From the NCBI RefSeq assembly GCF_019801465.1, contig NZ_JAHVJA010000003.1, forward strand, positions 455,436 through 519,435: a stretch of 64,000 nucleotides of DNA. The letters are read 5' to 3'. Source of the stretch: Leisingera daeponensis. Lineage in GTDB: Bacteria; Pseudomonadota; Alphaproteobacteria; Rhodobacterales; Rhodobacteraceae. The notes beneath the pieces are model-generated. The model saw only the letters and a program-made list of their open reading frames with translations. It was not told the DNA's origin and did not search any database. Positions 26,054 through 34,238 of this stretch are shown one piece after another. The position numbers and the translations under genes are program-made. Numbering within the stretch: the stretch's first letter is position 1; the number at the start of each line of letters is the position of its first letter.

Positions 26054-26620
26054 TCAAACGGCAACCGGGCGCACCTCGGTGACTTCCGGAATGTAGTGGC
26101 GCAGCAGGTTCTCGATGCCCATCTTCAGGGTCAGGGTCGAGGACGGGCAGCCCGCGCAGGCGCCCTGCATATGCAGGTAGACCACGCCGCGGTCAAAGCC
26201 GTGGAAAGTGATGTCGCCGCCGTCCTGGGCCACCGCCGGGCGCACCCGGCTGTCCAGCAGCTCTTTGATCTGGTTGACGATCTCGGCGTCCTCGCCGGAG
26301 TGTTCGGCGTGGCCCGACGCGGGATCGGCAGAGCCGTCCGCCATCACCGGCTGGCCGGACTGGTAGTGTTCCATCACTGCGCCCAGGATGGCAGGCTTGA
26401 TGTGGTCCCACTCGACGCCGTCGGCCTTGGTCACGGTTACAAAGTCATTGCCGAAGAACACGCCGGTCACGCCGTCGACCGCAAAGATACGGGAGGCTAG
26501 CGGTGATTTGCCTGCGGCGTCTGCGCTCGGGAAGTCGGCAGTGCCCACCTCTAGAACGGTCTGGCCCGGCAGGAATTTCAGCGTCGCCGGGTTAGGCGTG
26601 GATTCAGTCTGAATGAACAT
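26054..26620 (-). CDS. NifU-domain iron-sulfur scaffold protein
   Basis: A 188-aa protein with an N-terminal Nfu_N domain (MFIQTESTPNPATLKFLPG) and a C-terminal NifU-like domain carrying CAGCPSS near 155-161, the CxxC that holds a bridging [4Fe-4S] cluster. It is the NfuA/Nfu1-type carrier that delivers clusters to apo-proteins. The length is standard for alphaproteobacteria. It lies 21 nt upstream of tsaB on the same strand and may be co-transcribed with it. Confidence 0.94.
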   Translation of the reverse strand: MFIQTESTPNPATLKFLPGQTVLEVGTADFPSADAAGKSPLASRIFAVDGVTGVFFGNDFVTVTKADGVEWDHIKPAILGAVMEHYQSGQPVMADGSADPASGHAEHSGEDAEIVNQIKELLDSRVRPAVAQDGGDITFHGFDRGVVYLHMQGACAGCPSSTLTLKMGIENLLRHYIPEVTEVRPVAV

Positions 26621-26689
26621 GTCGGGTCTCCGTTAAGCGTGCCCCCGATATGCGCTCTGCGGCCCGCCAAGTCAAGATTTGGAACGATT

Positions 26690-27289
26690 CTAAATTGTGA
26701 CTGCTGCGGCGTGGTCCAGCGCCTGCTCTAGCCGGTCGTCGCCCCAGAACAGCTCCGCCCCGCTGGTAAAGCTGGGCGCGCCGAAAATGCCCATGGCAAT
26801 GGCCTCGTCGGTCTGTGCCCGCAGTGCCGATTTAATTGCGGGATCCAACGCCCGCTGCACCAGCCCGGGTGCAAGACCGGACACGCGCAGACAGCCCTGC
26901 AAAACGCGCTCGTCCGCGATATCCGCGCCCTGCCCGAACTGTGCTTGAAACACTGCCTGTGTAAAGGCAGCGATCCGGTCCTCCTCTGCCGCAGCCAAGG
27001 CCAGCCGCGCCGCCAGCAGGCCGTTCTGCGGGAAACTGTCCGGGCGGCAGAAGGACAGGCCGCGTGCGGCGCAGATACGTTCCAGATCGCGCCACATGTA
27101 GCGCCCTTTGGCCGGGAAGAGATTGAACGGGGAGGTGTTCCAGCCCTGGGCAGCGAAAACAGGCCCCAGAAGAAACGGTTTCCAGCTGACCGAAATCCCG
27201 CGGGCGGCTGCCAATCCGCCGATCCGCATCACGCTGAGATAGGAATAGGTGGAGGCGAAGTCGAACCAGAATGTGATCCTGCCGGTCAT
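26690..27289 (-). CDS. 2-hydroxychromene-2-carboxylate isomerase-like (DsbA-fold) protein
   Basis: A 199-aa thioredoxin-fold protein of the HCCA isomerase/GST-kappa family. It starts with ITFWFDFASTYSYLSV, where the Ser of SxYSY replaces the redox cysteine and would bind glutathione, and ends with IFGAPSFTSGAELFWGDDRLEQAL, which carries the family cis-Pro. HCCA isomerases act in naphthalene-like aromatic breakdown, but such roles are often not shared by all members. Nothing nearby indicates its substrate. Confidence 0.88.
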   Translation of the reverse strand: MTGRITFWFDFASTYSYLSVMRIGGLAAARGISVSWKPFLLGPVFAAQGWNTSPFNLFPAKGRYMWRDLERICAARGLSFCRPDSFPQNGLLAARLALAAAEEDRIAAFTQAVFQAQFGQGADIADERVLQGCLRVSGLAPGLVQRALDPAIKSALRAQTDEAIAMGIFGAPSFTSGAELFWGDDRLEQALDHAAAVTI

Positions 27290-27310
27290 TGCCTCTGCTG
27301 TCCCGCTTGA

Positions 27311-27766
27311 TCAGGTGATCGCTTCCAGCTTTTCCTTGCTGAGGTCGCCGGGCACGATGGTGATCGGCACCGGCAGGGTGCCGGAGTTCTTGGTCAGCTG
27401 AGTGACCAGCGGTCCCGGCCCCTTGCGGCCGGTTCCGGCGCCCAGCACCAGAACGCCGATTTCCGCGTCACCCTCGATATAATCGAGAATTTCTGGCACC
27501 GGCTCGCCTTCTCGGATCACCAGCTCCGGATCCACATTCTGGCGGTCGCGCATCCATTTGGCAAAGACCTCGAAATGGGCATGGATCCGTTCGCGGGCTT
27601 CCTCGCGCATCACTTCGCCGACTCCGATCCAGTGGTTGAATTCATCCGGCGGGATCACAGACAATATGGTCACGCCCGCACCGGTATGCGCCGCCCGCAT
27701 CGCGGCAAAGCGCATCGCGTTCAGGCATTCGCGGCTATCATCCAGTACCACAAGGAATTTGCGCAT
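27311..27766 (-). CDS. Universal stress protein, UspA family
   Basis: A 151-aa soluble protein with the UspA fold: MRKFLVVLDDSRE at the N terminus and VLVLGAGTGRKGPGPLVTQL near 110-129, the nucleotide-binding GxxGxxG-like loop of ATP-binding Usp proteins. I chose ATG 27766 (GAGAGAG upstream) over a longer frame whose extra residues are not Usp-like. The gene lies 20 nt upstream of the isomerase-like gene and may be co-transcribed. Its role is stress resilience in general terms only. Confidence 0.9.
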   Translation of the reverse strand: MRKFLVVLDDSRECLNAMRFAAMRAAHTGAGVTILSVIPPDEFNHWIGVGEVMREEARERIHAHFEVFAKWMRDRQNVDPELVIREGEPVPEILDYIEGDAEIGVLVLGAGTGRKGPGPLVTQLTKNSGTLPVPITIVPGDLSKEKLEAIT

Positions 27767-27898
27767 CGTCGCTCTCTCGTTGTTGCCCCGCGGATCATGG
27801 CGCAAGCGGCGCCGTCAGGCAATAGAGCCAAAGAACCCCATGGGGTTACGGCATCTGGCCCTAGTTCAATCCTGTTGGTCGTGCACAGGTGCCGCGGA

Positions 27899-28762
27899 TC
27901 ATTTCTGGCTGGCGGCCCAGTCCCAGTATAGATCCCGCACGCGCTTGGCCACGGGGCCTGCCTGATAGCGGCGGCCGTCAAATGCGGTGACCGGGGTGAC
28001 CTTGCTCATGTTGCCGGACAGGAAGACCTCGTCAGCCTCTTCAAAGTCCTGATAGCCGAGCACGCATTCATGCACTGCAAGGCCATCCGCTCGCATATTG
28101 CTGATGTGCCGCGCGCGGGTGATGCCCGCAAGGAATGTGCCGTTGGGGATCGGCGTGAACACTTCGCCGTCGCGCACCATGAAGACGTTGCTGGTGGTGG
28201 TCTCGGCCACATTGCCCATGGCGTCCAGAACAAGCGCATTGGTGAAGCCCTTACTGCGCGCTTCGCGCAGCATGCGGGCGTTGTTGGGATAAAGGCAGCC
28301 GGCCTTGGCGTTCACCACCGCGTTTTCCAGCACAGGGCGGCGGAACCGGGTGCGGGTCAGGGTGGCAGCGGCCTCTGGCGGGGCCATCGGGATCTCTTCC
28401 AGGCAAACGGCAAACTGCGTGCTGTCCGCCATGGGCGCGATCAGCGTCTCGTCTCCGTCGGCGGCCCAATACATCGGCCGGATATAGACGGCGGCACCGG
28501 GGGCGAAACCTTCCAGGCCGTCACGGATCACCTCGGTCATCGCCTCGGTGGACAGCGCAGGTGCCATCATCAGCGCTTCGGCAGAGGCATTGGTGCGGGA
28601 GCAGTGCAAGTCCAGGTCCGGGGTCAAGCCGTCAAAGCGGCGCGCGCCGTCGAACACTGACGATCCCAGCCACATGGCATGGTCCGCGGCCCGCATTACA
28701 GCAGGGTTGCCGTCCTGCCAGCTGCCGTTGAAAAATGTCCGGATCGTCTTTCCCGCAGCCAT
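27899..28762 (-). CDS. Class IV aminotransferase (branched-chain aminotransferase-like)
   Basis: A 287-aa fold-type IV PLP enzyme: SSVFDGARRF near 33-42, the PLP lysine in NAKAGCLYPNN near 153-163, and AETTTSNVFMVRDGEVFTP. These features fit branched-chain amino acid aminotransferases (IlvE-like) or related D-amino-acid and aminodeoxychorismate enzymes. ATG 28762 has GGGAGG 7 nt upstream; a longer frame starts nine codons earlier. The precise substrate is not certain. A palindrome and hairpin lie in the 223 bp before it. Confidence 0.85.
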   Translation of the reverse strand: MAAGKTIRTFFNGSWQDGNPAVMRAADHAMWLGSSVFDGARRFDGLTPDLDLHCSRTNASAEALMMAPALSTEAMTEVIRDGLEGFAPGAAVYIRPMYWAADGDETLIAPMADSTQFAVCLEEIPMAPPEAAATLTRTRFRRPVLENAVVNAKAGCLYPNNARMLREARSKGFTNALVLDAMGNVAETTTSNVFMVRDGEVFTPIPNGTFLAGITRARHISNMRADGLAVHECVLGYQDFEEADEVFLSGNMSKVTPVTAFDGRRYQAGPVAKRVRDLYWDWAASQK

Positions 28763-28927
28763 GGTTCTGCCTCCCTGTGCTTGCCCCAAGGGTAGGCACC
28801 GAAAGGTCAGAGGTCCAGACCTAATCCCGGTCAGGGCGGGCTGTGCGGCGTCATGGCAATTGAAGATTTTCTGATTGCCGACAAGAGCTTGATCCGCACC
28901 CTCTGGAATTCTGACGCTGCGTCGGTC

Positions 28928-28946
28928 GGGTCAGGGTGCCTGACCC
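28928..28946 (-). terminator. Hairpin between the VOC and class IV aminotransferase genes
   Basis: GGGTCAGG (28928-28935) and CCTGACCC (28939-28946) form an 8-bp stem with a 3-nt loop, 40 nt past the VOC gene stop on the minus strand. There is no T-run, so it is only a candidate transcript end. Confidence 0.45.
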
Positions 28947-28948
28947 AT

Positions 28949-28966
28949 TGTTTCGCGCGCGAAACA
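28949..28966. promoter_or_regulatory. Perfect 18-bp palindrome
   Basis: TGTTTCGCGCGCGAAACA is perfectly self-complementary and sits next to the hairpin at 28928-28946. It lies about 190 bp before the class IV aminotransferase start and 20 nt after the VOC gene stop on the minus strand. A loopless palindrome is more likely a dimeric protein site than an RNA hairpin. The regulator is unknown. Confidence 0.4.
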
Positions 28967-28985
28967 TTCGGACAGGATAGCTGAC

Positions 28986-29480
28986 CTACTCAATCTCCGC
29001 GAGCAAATTCCGCAAATCCAAGGGGGCGGAGCCCATCTGCAGGCTGCCGTCGGACCCGCGCGGCCACTCTTCTTCCGGCCGGTCGCGGTACAGCTCCACC
29101 CCGTTGCCGTCCGGGTCGCGCAGATAGATGGCCTCGGACACGCCGTGGTCGGCGGCGCCTTCCAAGGCGATGCCTGCGTCCAGCACCCGCCGCAGCACCG
29201 CGGCCAGGCTCGGACGGTCCGGCAGCAGAATAGCGGAGTGGTAGAGGCCGGTCATATTTGGGGCCGGGGCAGGACCGCCGCGCGACTGCCAGGTGTTGAG
29301 GCCGATGTGGTGGTGATACCCGCCCGCTGACAGGAAGACGGCGGAGCTGCCCAGCCGCTGGGTTACTTCGAACCCCAGCACGCCGCTGTAAAACGCGATT
29401 GCCTGTTCCAGGTCCGACACCTTCAGGTGGATATGGCCGATGCGGGTGCCTGCGGGCAGGGGGGCTGTGCCGGTGCTCAT
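28986..29480 (-). CDS. VOC-family (glyoxalase/dioxygenase fold) protein
   Basis: A 164-aa vicinal-oxygen-chelate protein. The N-terminal IGHIHLKVSDLEQAIAFYSGVLGFEV and C-terminal IYLRDPDGNGVELYRDRP are the paired beta-alpha-beta modules. Likely metal ligands are His in HIHLK and Glu in GVELY, with His in YHHHIG between them. Members include glyoxalases, ring-cleaving dioxygenases and fosfomycin-resistance enzymes; the sequence does not separate them. I chose ATG 29480 because GGAG lies 6 nt upstream; another start is four codons earlier. Confidence 0.87.
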   Translation of the reverse strand: MSTGTAPLPAGTRIGHIHLKVSDLEQAIAFYSGVLGFEVTQRLGSSAVFLSAGGYHHHIGLNTWQSRGGPAPAPNMTGLYHSAILLPDRPSLAAVLRRVLDAGIALEGAADHGVSEAIYLRDPDGNGVELYRDRPEEEWPRGSDGSLQMGSAPLDLRNLLAEIE

Positions 29481-29584
29481 TGCTGTCTCCATCTGTCTGT
29501 TAAGGTGAAGATGGAGGGTTACCGTTCAAAAGGCTATTCCGCAGCGGTGCACCATTTCCCTGTGGTTTTGCACAGCGGCACGTA

Positions 29585-29672
29585 AGCAGCGCGGCCAGCG
29601 CGCCGTCAGGCGCGCCGGGCCCAACCGGGCCTGCGCATCAGTGATGCGCGGAAGCCCGGGCGGGAGCATTTC
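29585..29672. repeat. Dispersed GC-rich palindromic repeat, copy B
   Basis: The gap after the phenylacetate operon holds GCGCGCCGTCAGGCGCGCC, a GCCCAACCGGG core (29619-29629) and GCGCATC-AGT-GATGCGC (29633-29649). The layout matches the copies at 16.9, 59.1 and 60.5 kb. As it follows the last paa-operon gene it may act as the transcript end. Confidence 0.5.
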
Positions 29673-29681
29673 CGCTGGCGA

Positions 29682-30443
29682 TCAGGCGGCGGGCTTCATG
29701 CCGGCCTTTGCCAGAACGGCAGTGGCGGCCTGTTCCCAGCGGGCCTTCAGCTCCGCATTTGGGGTGCGGCGCAAGCCCATCGCCTTAAGGCCCTCGAATT
29801 TCTGCGAAGTCTCCGAACCGAAGCTGGCCGCCACCCTTGGCCACCAGTAGTCCGCCAGCGCCTGCAGAGTCTCTGCGCCTTGCGTCTCGACCAGTACCAT
29901 CAGGCCTTCCTCGGCCAATTCCGCGTGATGCGCCTCAACCGGCTGGATGGCGCGGAAAGCCTCGGCCAGCGGCTGGTAGGAGACATGGCTCAGCTCTTCC
30001 AGCTGCACGGCAACGGCACTTCCCATGAGCAGGTTCATCACCACCGCGTCGGCCCAGCCTTCCAGCGGGTAGTTGAAGACGGCCAGCCGCATATCGTGCT
30101 TGGTCCGGGTCTGGCCGATGTCGGCGTCCCGCTCCAGCCGCGCGGTCCAGGGGTGGTGGTCGGCGTAGCGGTCGGTGTCGGCGCCGAACTCGCCCATGAT
30201 GCGCAGCACCTTTTCGGCGCTGTCGGATTTTTCCAGCACGATTTTGGCGGCGGCGATGCGCGCCTTGATGCCGGGGCCTTCGTTGATGATGTCGGCAAAG
30301 CCCGCGGCGCCTGCCAGCTCGCTGTCGACAAAGGTCGCCATCATCTTCATCAGCTCGGCGCGGTAGCGCGGCGGCACGTTGGACGGGTTGCTCAGCACGC
30401 CGCCCTGGGCCAGATAGCTTGCGATGCTCATCTCGTCAGTCAT
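29682..30443 (-). CDS. Extra PaaA/PaaC-like (phenylacetic acid catabolic family) protein
   Basis: A 253-aa all-helical ferritin-like protein of the PF05138 family that contains the PaaA and PaaC subunits. It is the last gene of the paa operon, 24 nt after paaE. Possible metal residues are seen in LEELSH near 150 and VEAHHAE near 172, so it may keep part of a diiron-like site. It is a third paralogue beyond PaaA and PaaC, with an N-terminal IASYLAQGGVLSNPSNVPPRY and a Pro-rich ending. Its role is unknown; it could be an accessory or regulatory subunit of the epoxidase. Confidence 0.78.
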   Translation of the reverse strand: MTDEMSIASYLAQGGVLSNPSNVPPRYRAELMKMMATFVDSELAGAAGFADIINEGPGIKARIAAAKIVLEKSDSAEKVLRIMGEFGADTDRYADHHPWTARLERDADIGQTRTKHDMRLAVFNYPLEGWADAVVMNLLMGSAVAVQLEELSHVSYQPLAEAFRAIQPVEAHHAELAEEGLMVLVETQGAETLQALADYWWPRVAASFGSETSQKFEGLKAMGLRRTPNAELKARWEQAATAVLAKAGMKPAA

Positions 30444-30467
30444 GATCTTTCCTCCCTCGGGCAGGCG

Positions 30468-31541
30468 TTACTGGTCGTAATCGACCACGACGTTATCGGT
30501 CACCGGATAGGCCTGACACGACAGCACATAGCCCTTCTCGACCTCGTAGTCTTCCAGCGCGTGGTTCGCGACCATCTCGACCTCGCCCTCCAGCACTTTG
30601 CAGCGGCAGGTCGAGCAGACGCCCGCCTTGCAGGCATAGGGCGCGTCCATCGCGTTTTCCAGCGCAGCGTCCAGCAGGGTCATGTCCTTGCCCATCTCGA
30701 TGGTCTGGGTGGCGCCGTCCAGGGTGATGGCAGCCTTTGTCTGGTTGGCGCTAGAGGCTGCGCCGCTCGCGGCGGCCTTGCGTTTGGCGCGGCCCGGCTG
30801 GGCAGAGGCGAACAGCTCGAACTTGATCTGGCTGTCCTCCAGCCCGACGGTGCGCAGGGCGGCTGCAATGCCCAGCATCATCGGCTCCGGGCCGCAGATA
30901 AAGGCGGTGTCGACCGATTTGATGTCGATCCAGTGCTCGAACAGCTGGGCGCATTTCTCCTCGGTCACCAGGCCGGTGAACAGGTCGATTTCCTGCGCGT
31001 CCGATTCCAGCACATGGATCACGTTGAAACGGCCCATGTACAGGTTCTTGAGGTCTTCCAGCTCCTCGCGGAACATGATCGTGTTCACGCCCTTGTTGGC
31101 ATAAACCAGCGTGAAGGAGGATTTGGGTTCCGCCGCCAGCGTCGTCTTAAGGATCGACAGCACGGGCGTGATGCCTGAGCCGCCGGCAAAGCCCAGATAG
31201 TGCTTCTCGGCCACCGCATCGAGCGGGGTGAAGAAGCTGCCCATCGGCGGCATCGCCTGCAGGATATCGCCCGCCTTCAGTTCGGTGTTGGCCCAGGTCG
31301 AAAAGGCGCCGCCGTCGACCCGCTTGATGCCGACTTGCAGAATGCCTTCGCTTTTGCCTGCGCAGATCGAGTAGCTGCGGCGCAGCTCCTCGCCGTCGAA
31401 GGTGCGGCGGAAGGTCAGGTACTGGCCCTGGGTGAAATCGAATTCCTCTGCCGCGCCGTCCGCGGGCTTCAGGGTAACAACCACCGCATCCCGGATGGTC
31501 TTGCGGACGTCGGTGACTTCAAGGTCGTGAAAGCGCGCCAT
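30468..31541 (-). CDS. paaE: Phenylacetyl-CoA epoxidase reductase PaaE
   Basis: A 357-aa reductase that passes electrons from NADPH through FAD to a [2Fe-2S] cluster and on to the PaaABCD epoxidase. It has the FAD domain (RRSYSICAG near 70), the NAD domain (GFAGGSGITPVLSILK near 119-134) and a C-terminal plant-type ferredoxin domain with CKAGVCSTCRC..C near 300-340. I chose ATG 31541, ten nucleotides after paaD; a longer frame from 31649 overlaps paaD and is shadow. Domain order and length are as in E. coli PaaE. Confidence 0.96.
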   Translation of the reverse strand: MARFHDLEVTDVRKTIRDAVVVTLKPADGAAEEFDFTQGQYLTFRRTFDGEELRRSYSICAGKSEGILQVGIKRVDGGAFSTWANTELKAGDILQAMPPMGSFFTPLDAVAEKHYLGFAGGSGITPVLSILKTTLAAEPKSSFTLVYANKGVNTIMFREELEDLKNLYMGRFNVIHVLESDAQEIDLFTGLVTEEKCAQLFEHWIDIKSVDTAFICGPEPMMLGIAAALRTVGLEDSQIKFELFASAQPGRAKRKAAASGAASSANQTKAAITLDGATQTIEMGKDMTLLDAALENAMDAPYACKAGVCSTCRCKVLEGEVEMVANHALEDYEVEKGYVLSCQAYPVTDNVVVDYDQ

Positions 31542-31551
31542 CAGGGTCTCC

Positions 31552-32025
31552 TCAGATGCACTTGAAATAATCAAAAGGTTCGAGGCAGTCCTGGCAGCGC
31601 CAGTGGGCCTTGCAGGGAGTCGAGCCGAACTGGCTGACCTTGGTGACATGTTTGCTGCCGCAATGCGGGCATTTCTCCGGGCCGCCTGCAGGCTGGGGCG
31701 GGGCGATGCCGTATTCCTCGAGCTTTGCCCGGCCCTTTTCCGACAGCCAGTCGGTGGTCCAAGCGGGGGATATCTGGGTCTTCAGCCGCAGGTCGGTGAT
31801 GCCTCGGGCGCGCAGGGCGGTTTCGATGTCCATGTTGATCACCGAAGTGGCCGGACAGCCGGAGTAGGTCGGGGTGACGGTGACCACCAGGGTTTCGCTC
31901 TGCCAGGCTACATCGCGGATGATGCCCAGGTCCACCAGCGAGATCACCGGGATTTCCGGGTCGGGAACGGCGTCGAGCCAGTCCCAGATCTGTTCAATGC
32001 TTGGCTGAGTTGTCACTTGGCTCAT
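31552..32025 (-). CDS. paaD: Phenylacetate epoxidase assembly protein PaaD
   Basis: A 157-aa protein of the MIP18/SufT family thought to assist iron-sulfur cluster assembly on PaaE. The N terminus has AVPDPEIPVISLVDLGIIRDV and PTYSGCPATSVI, the conserved Cys region. A C-terminal zinc-like ribbon has CPHCG near 120 and CQDCLEPF near 147, with a final Cys. It lies between paaC and paaE in the usual order, although the gap to paaC is 105 nt and holds a 20-bp palindrome. Confidence 0.93.
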   Translation of the reverse strand: MSQVTTQPSIEQIWDWLDAVPDPEIPVISLVDLGIIRDVAWQSETLVVTVTPTYSGCPATSVINMDIETALRARGITDLRLKTQISPAWTTDWLSEKGRAKLEEYGIAPPQPAGGPEKCPHCGSKHVTKVSQFGSTPCKAHWRCQDCLEPFDYFKCI

Positions 32026-32049
32026 GCGGTTACCCTCATTGGCGTTTCC

Positions 32050-32069
32050 GCCCGGCGTATACGCCGGGC
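32050..32069. promoter_or_regulatory. 20-bp perfect palindrome between paaC and paaD
   Basis: GCCCGGCGTATACGCCGGGC (32050-32069) is perfectly self-complementary and lies in the 105-nt gap upstream of the paaD start. In RNA it would fold into a strong GC-rich hairpin; as DNA it could be a binding site. It breaks an otherwise tight operon. Confidence 0.45.
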
Positions 32070-32130
32070 AAGGCCCGCTGCTGCTCCTCCCCCGGGAAGG
32101 GGCGATGCCCTCAGTTCTTTGGCCGTGGCC

Positions 32131-32892
32131 TTACCACTTGGCGCCCGGGTAGGCGCGCTGCAGCCATTGCATCTGGGTTAGCAGGTGGCCCAAGTGCTCG
32201 GTGTGCATCGCGCCAGTGCGACCGCCCTTGTGGGCGAAGCGGCTCTCCGGGATGGTCAGCGTGGCCTCATCCAGCACACGGGAGACCAGCGCATCATATT
32301 CCTCGCGTAAGGCGGCCGGGTCAGGGGCGATGCCCGCCTTTACCATTTCCGCGTCCACTTCGTCGGACTGGAACATCTCGCCCGCGTAGGGCCACAGGTA
32401 ATCGAGCGCCTCCTGCATCCGGCGGTGGCTTTCCTCGGTGCCGTCGCCCAAGCTCACCACCGTGTCGGCGGAGCGCTCCAGGTGGTAGGCCGCTTCCTTG
32501 GAAGCCTTCTCGGCAATTGCAGCGACGCGCGGGTCGGAGGATTTCACGAGCCGGCCCAGCTGGATCAAGTGCCAGGCGTCAAACAGGAACTGGCGCATCA
32601 GGGTGCGGCCGAAGTCGTGGTTCGGCACCTCGACCAGCAGCACATTGCGGAAATCCCAGGCGTCGCGCAGGAAGGCGAGGTCGTCGGCAGACTTACCTTC
32701 GCCCTGCAGCTCTGCGGCGAGGCCGAGCCACATCTGAGTCTGGCCGATCAGGTCCAGCGCGGTATTGGCCAGCGCGATGTCCTCTTCCAGCACCGGAGCG
32801 TGCCCGCACCATTCGCTGACCCGGTGGCCGAGGATCAGGGTGTTGTCCCCCATCCGCAGCAGGAACTGGGTGAATGCCTCGTCGCGGGTCAT
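32131..32892 (-). CDS. paaC: Phenylacetyl-CoA epoxidase structural subunit PaaC
   Basis: A 253-aa helical protein of the PF05138 family that forms a stable heterodimer with PaaA but lacks the full catalytic diiron set. It starts MTRDEAFTQFLLRMGDNTLILGHRVSEW and carries EDIALANTALDLIGQTQMWL near 37-56, typical PaaC text. The gene overlaps the paaB stop by one nucleotide (TAATG). The length matches E. coli PaaC (about 250 aa). Confidence 0.95.
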   Translation of the reverse strand: MTRDEAFTQFLLRMGDNTLILGHRVSEWCGHAPVLEEDIALANTALDLIGQTQMWLGLAAELQGEGKSADDLAFLRDAWDFRNVLLVEVPNHDFGRTLMRQFLFDAWHLIQLGRLVKSSDPRVAAIAEKASKEAAYHLERSADTVVSLGDGTEESHRRMQEALDYLWPYAGEMFQSDEVDAEMVKAGIAPDPAALREEYDALVSRVLDEATLTIPESRFAHKGGRTGAMHTEHLGHLLTQMQWLQRAYPGAKW

Positions 32893-33176
32893 TACATTGC
32901 CCCCACTTCTTCGGGGATGTCGAAGAAGGTCGGGTGGCGGTAGACCTTGCTCTCCGACGGCTCATAGAGCGGCCCCTTGTCGCTGGGGGAGGAGGCGCTG
33001 ATGTTGTTGGCCTCGACCACCCAGATCGACACGCCCTCGTTGCGGCGGGTGTAGACGTCGCGGGCGTTCTTGATCGCCATTTCGGCGTCGGGCGCATGCA
33101 GCGAGCCGACGTGGCGGTGGCTCATGCCGTGCTGGCCGCGGATGAAGATTTCCCAGAGGGGCCATTCGTTTTTCAT
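32892..33176 (-). CDS. paaB: Phenylacetyl-CoA epoxidase subunit PaaB
   Basis: A 94-aa small subunit of the epoxidase that bridges the PaaAC dimers. It begins MKNEWPLWEIFIRGQHGMSHRHVGSLHAPDAEMAI, the family signature, and its length is normal. An AGGAGG site lies just upstream. It sits between paaA and paaC and shares its stop with the paaC start. Confidence 0.95.
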   Translation of the reverse strand: MKNEWPLWEIFIRGQHGMSHRHVGSLHAPDAEMAIKNARDVYTRRNEGVSIWVVEANNISASSPSDKGPLYEPSESKVYRHPTFFDIPEEVGAM

Positions 33177-33236
33177 GTCTCTAATCCTCCTGGCTGAGGG
33201 GGCGCCTGCGCAGCGGCGGCGCCGGAAAGCTTGGGG

Positions 33237-34214
33237 TTATTCGGCTGCGTGTTTGCGCGCGGCCTTCTTCCGGGCGTGGGCCAGCATGCCGTCGCGGACC
33301 CATTTGCCGTCGTCCCAGGCCTTGTTGCGGGCGGCGAGCCGGTCGGTGTTGCAGGGGCCGTTGCCCTGGATCACGTCAAAGAACTCGCTCCAGTCCGGGT
33401 CGGTGTAGTCGTAGTGGCCGCGCTCCTCGTTCCATTTCAGGTCCGGGTCGGGAACGGTCAGGCCCAGGTATTCGGCCTGCGGCACGGTCTGGTCGACGAA
33501 TTTCTGGCGCAGTTCGTCATTGGTGTTCATCTTGATCTTCCAGGCCATCGACTGGGCGGAATGGACCGAGTCCTTGTCCGAGGGGCCGAACATCATCAGC
33601 GACGGATACCAGAGGCGGTTCAGCGCATCCTGCGCCATCTTCTTCTGCTCCGGCGTGCCTTCGGCCATCTTGCGGATCACGTCATAGCCCTGGCGCTGGT
33701 GAAAGCTCTCTTCCTTGCAGATCCGGATCATCGCGCGCGAATAGGGGCCGAAGGAGGTGCGCTGCAGCGGCACCTGGTTCATGATCGCCGCGCCGTCGAC
33801 CAGCCAGCCGACCGCGCCCATGTCAGCCCAGTTCAGCGTCGGGTAGTTGAAAATCGACGAATATTTCATCCGCCCGTCCAACAGCATCTCCGTCAGCTCG
33901 TCGCGGGTCACGCCCAGTGTCTCCGCCGCGCAGTAGAGGTACAGGCCGTGGCCCGCCTCGTCCTGCACCTTGGCGAGCAGGATCGCCTTGCGCTCCAGCG
34001 TGGGGGCGCGGGTGATCCAGTTGCCCTCGGGCAGCTGGCCGACGATTTCGGAGTGCGCGTGCTGGCCGATCTGGCGGATCAGCGTCTTGCGGTAGCCCTC
34101 GGGCATCCAGTCCTTGGGCTCGATCTTCTCCCCCGCGTCGATACGGGCCTGGAAGGCGGCCAGCTTTTCCGGATCGTCCTGGGTCGCTTCGGATTTGATC
34201 ATCTGAGCATACAT
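33237..34214 (-). CDS. paaA: Phenylacetyl-CoA epoxidase catalytic subunit PaaA
   Basis: A 325-aa catalytic subunit that epoxidises the aromatic ring of phenylacetyl-CoA with O2 at a diiron site. The diiron motifs are [11 protein letters not shown]..., KVQDEAGHG near 81-89 and [11 protein letters not shown] near 167-177. It is the first epoxidase gene after the thiolase, with a 24-nt gap. The N terminus MYAQMIKSE and the length fit PaaA. Confidence 0.96.
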   Translation of the reverse strand: MYAQMIKSEATQDDPEKLAAFQARIDAGEKIEPKDWMPEGYRKTLIRQIGQHAHSEIVGQLPEGNWITRAPTLERKAILLAKVQDEAGHGLYLYCAAETLGVTRDELTEMLLDGRMKYSSIFNYPTLNWADMGAVGWLVDGAAIMNQVPLQRTSFGPYSRAMIRICKEESFHQRQGYDVIRKMAEGTPEQKKMAQDALNRLWYPSLMMFGPSDKDSVHSAQSMAWKIKMNTNDELRQKFVDQTVPQAEYLGLTVPDPDLKWNEERGHYDYTDPDWSEFFDVIQGNGPCNTDRLAARNKAWDDGKWVRDGMLAHARKKAARKHAAE

Positions 34215-34238
34215 GTCTGGGACCTCCTGCGGGGTAGA

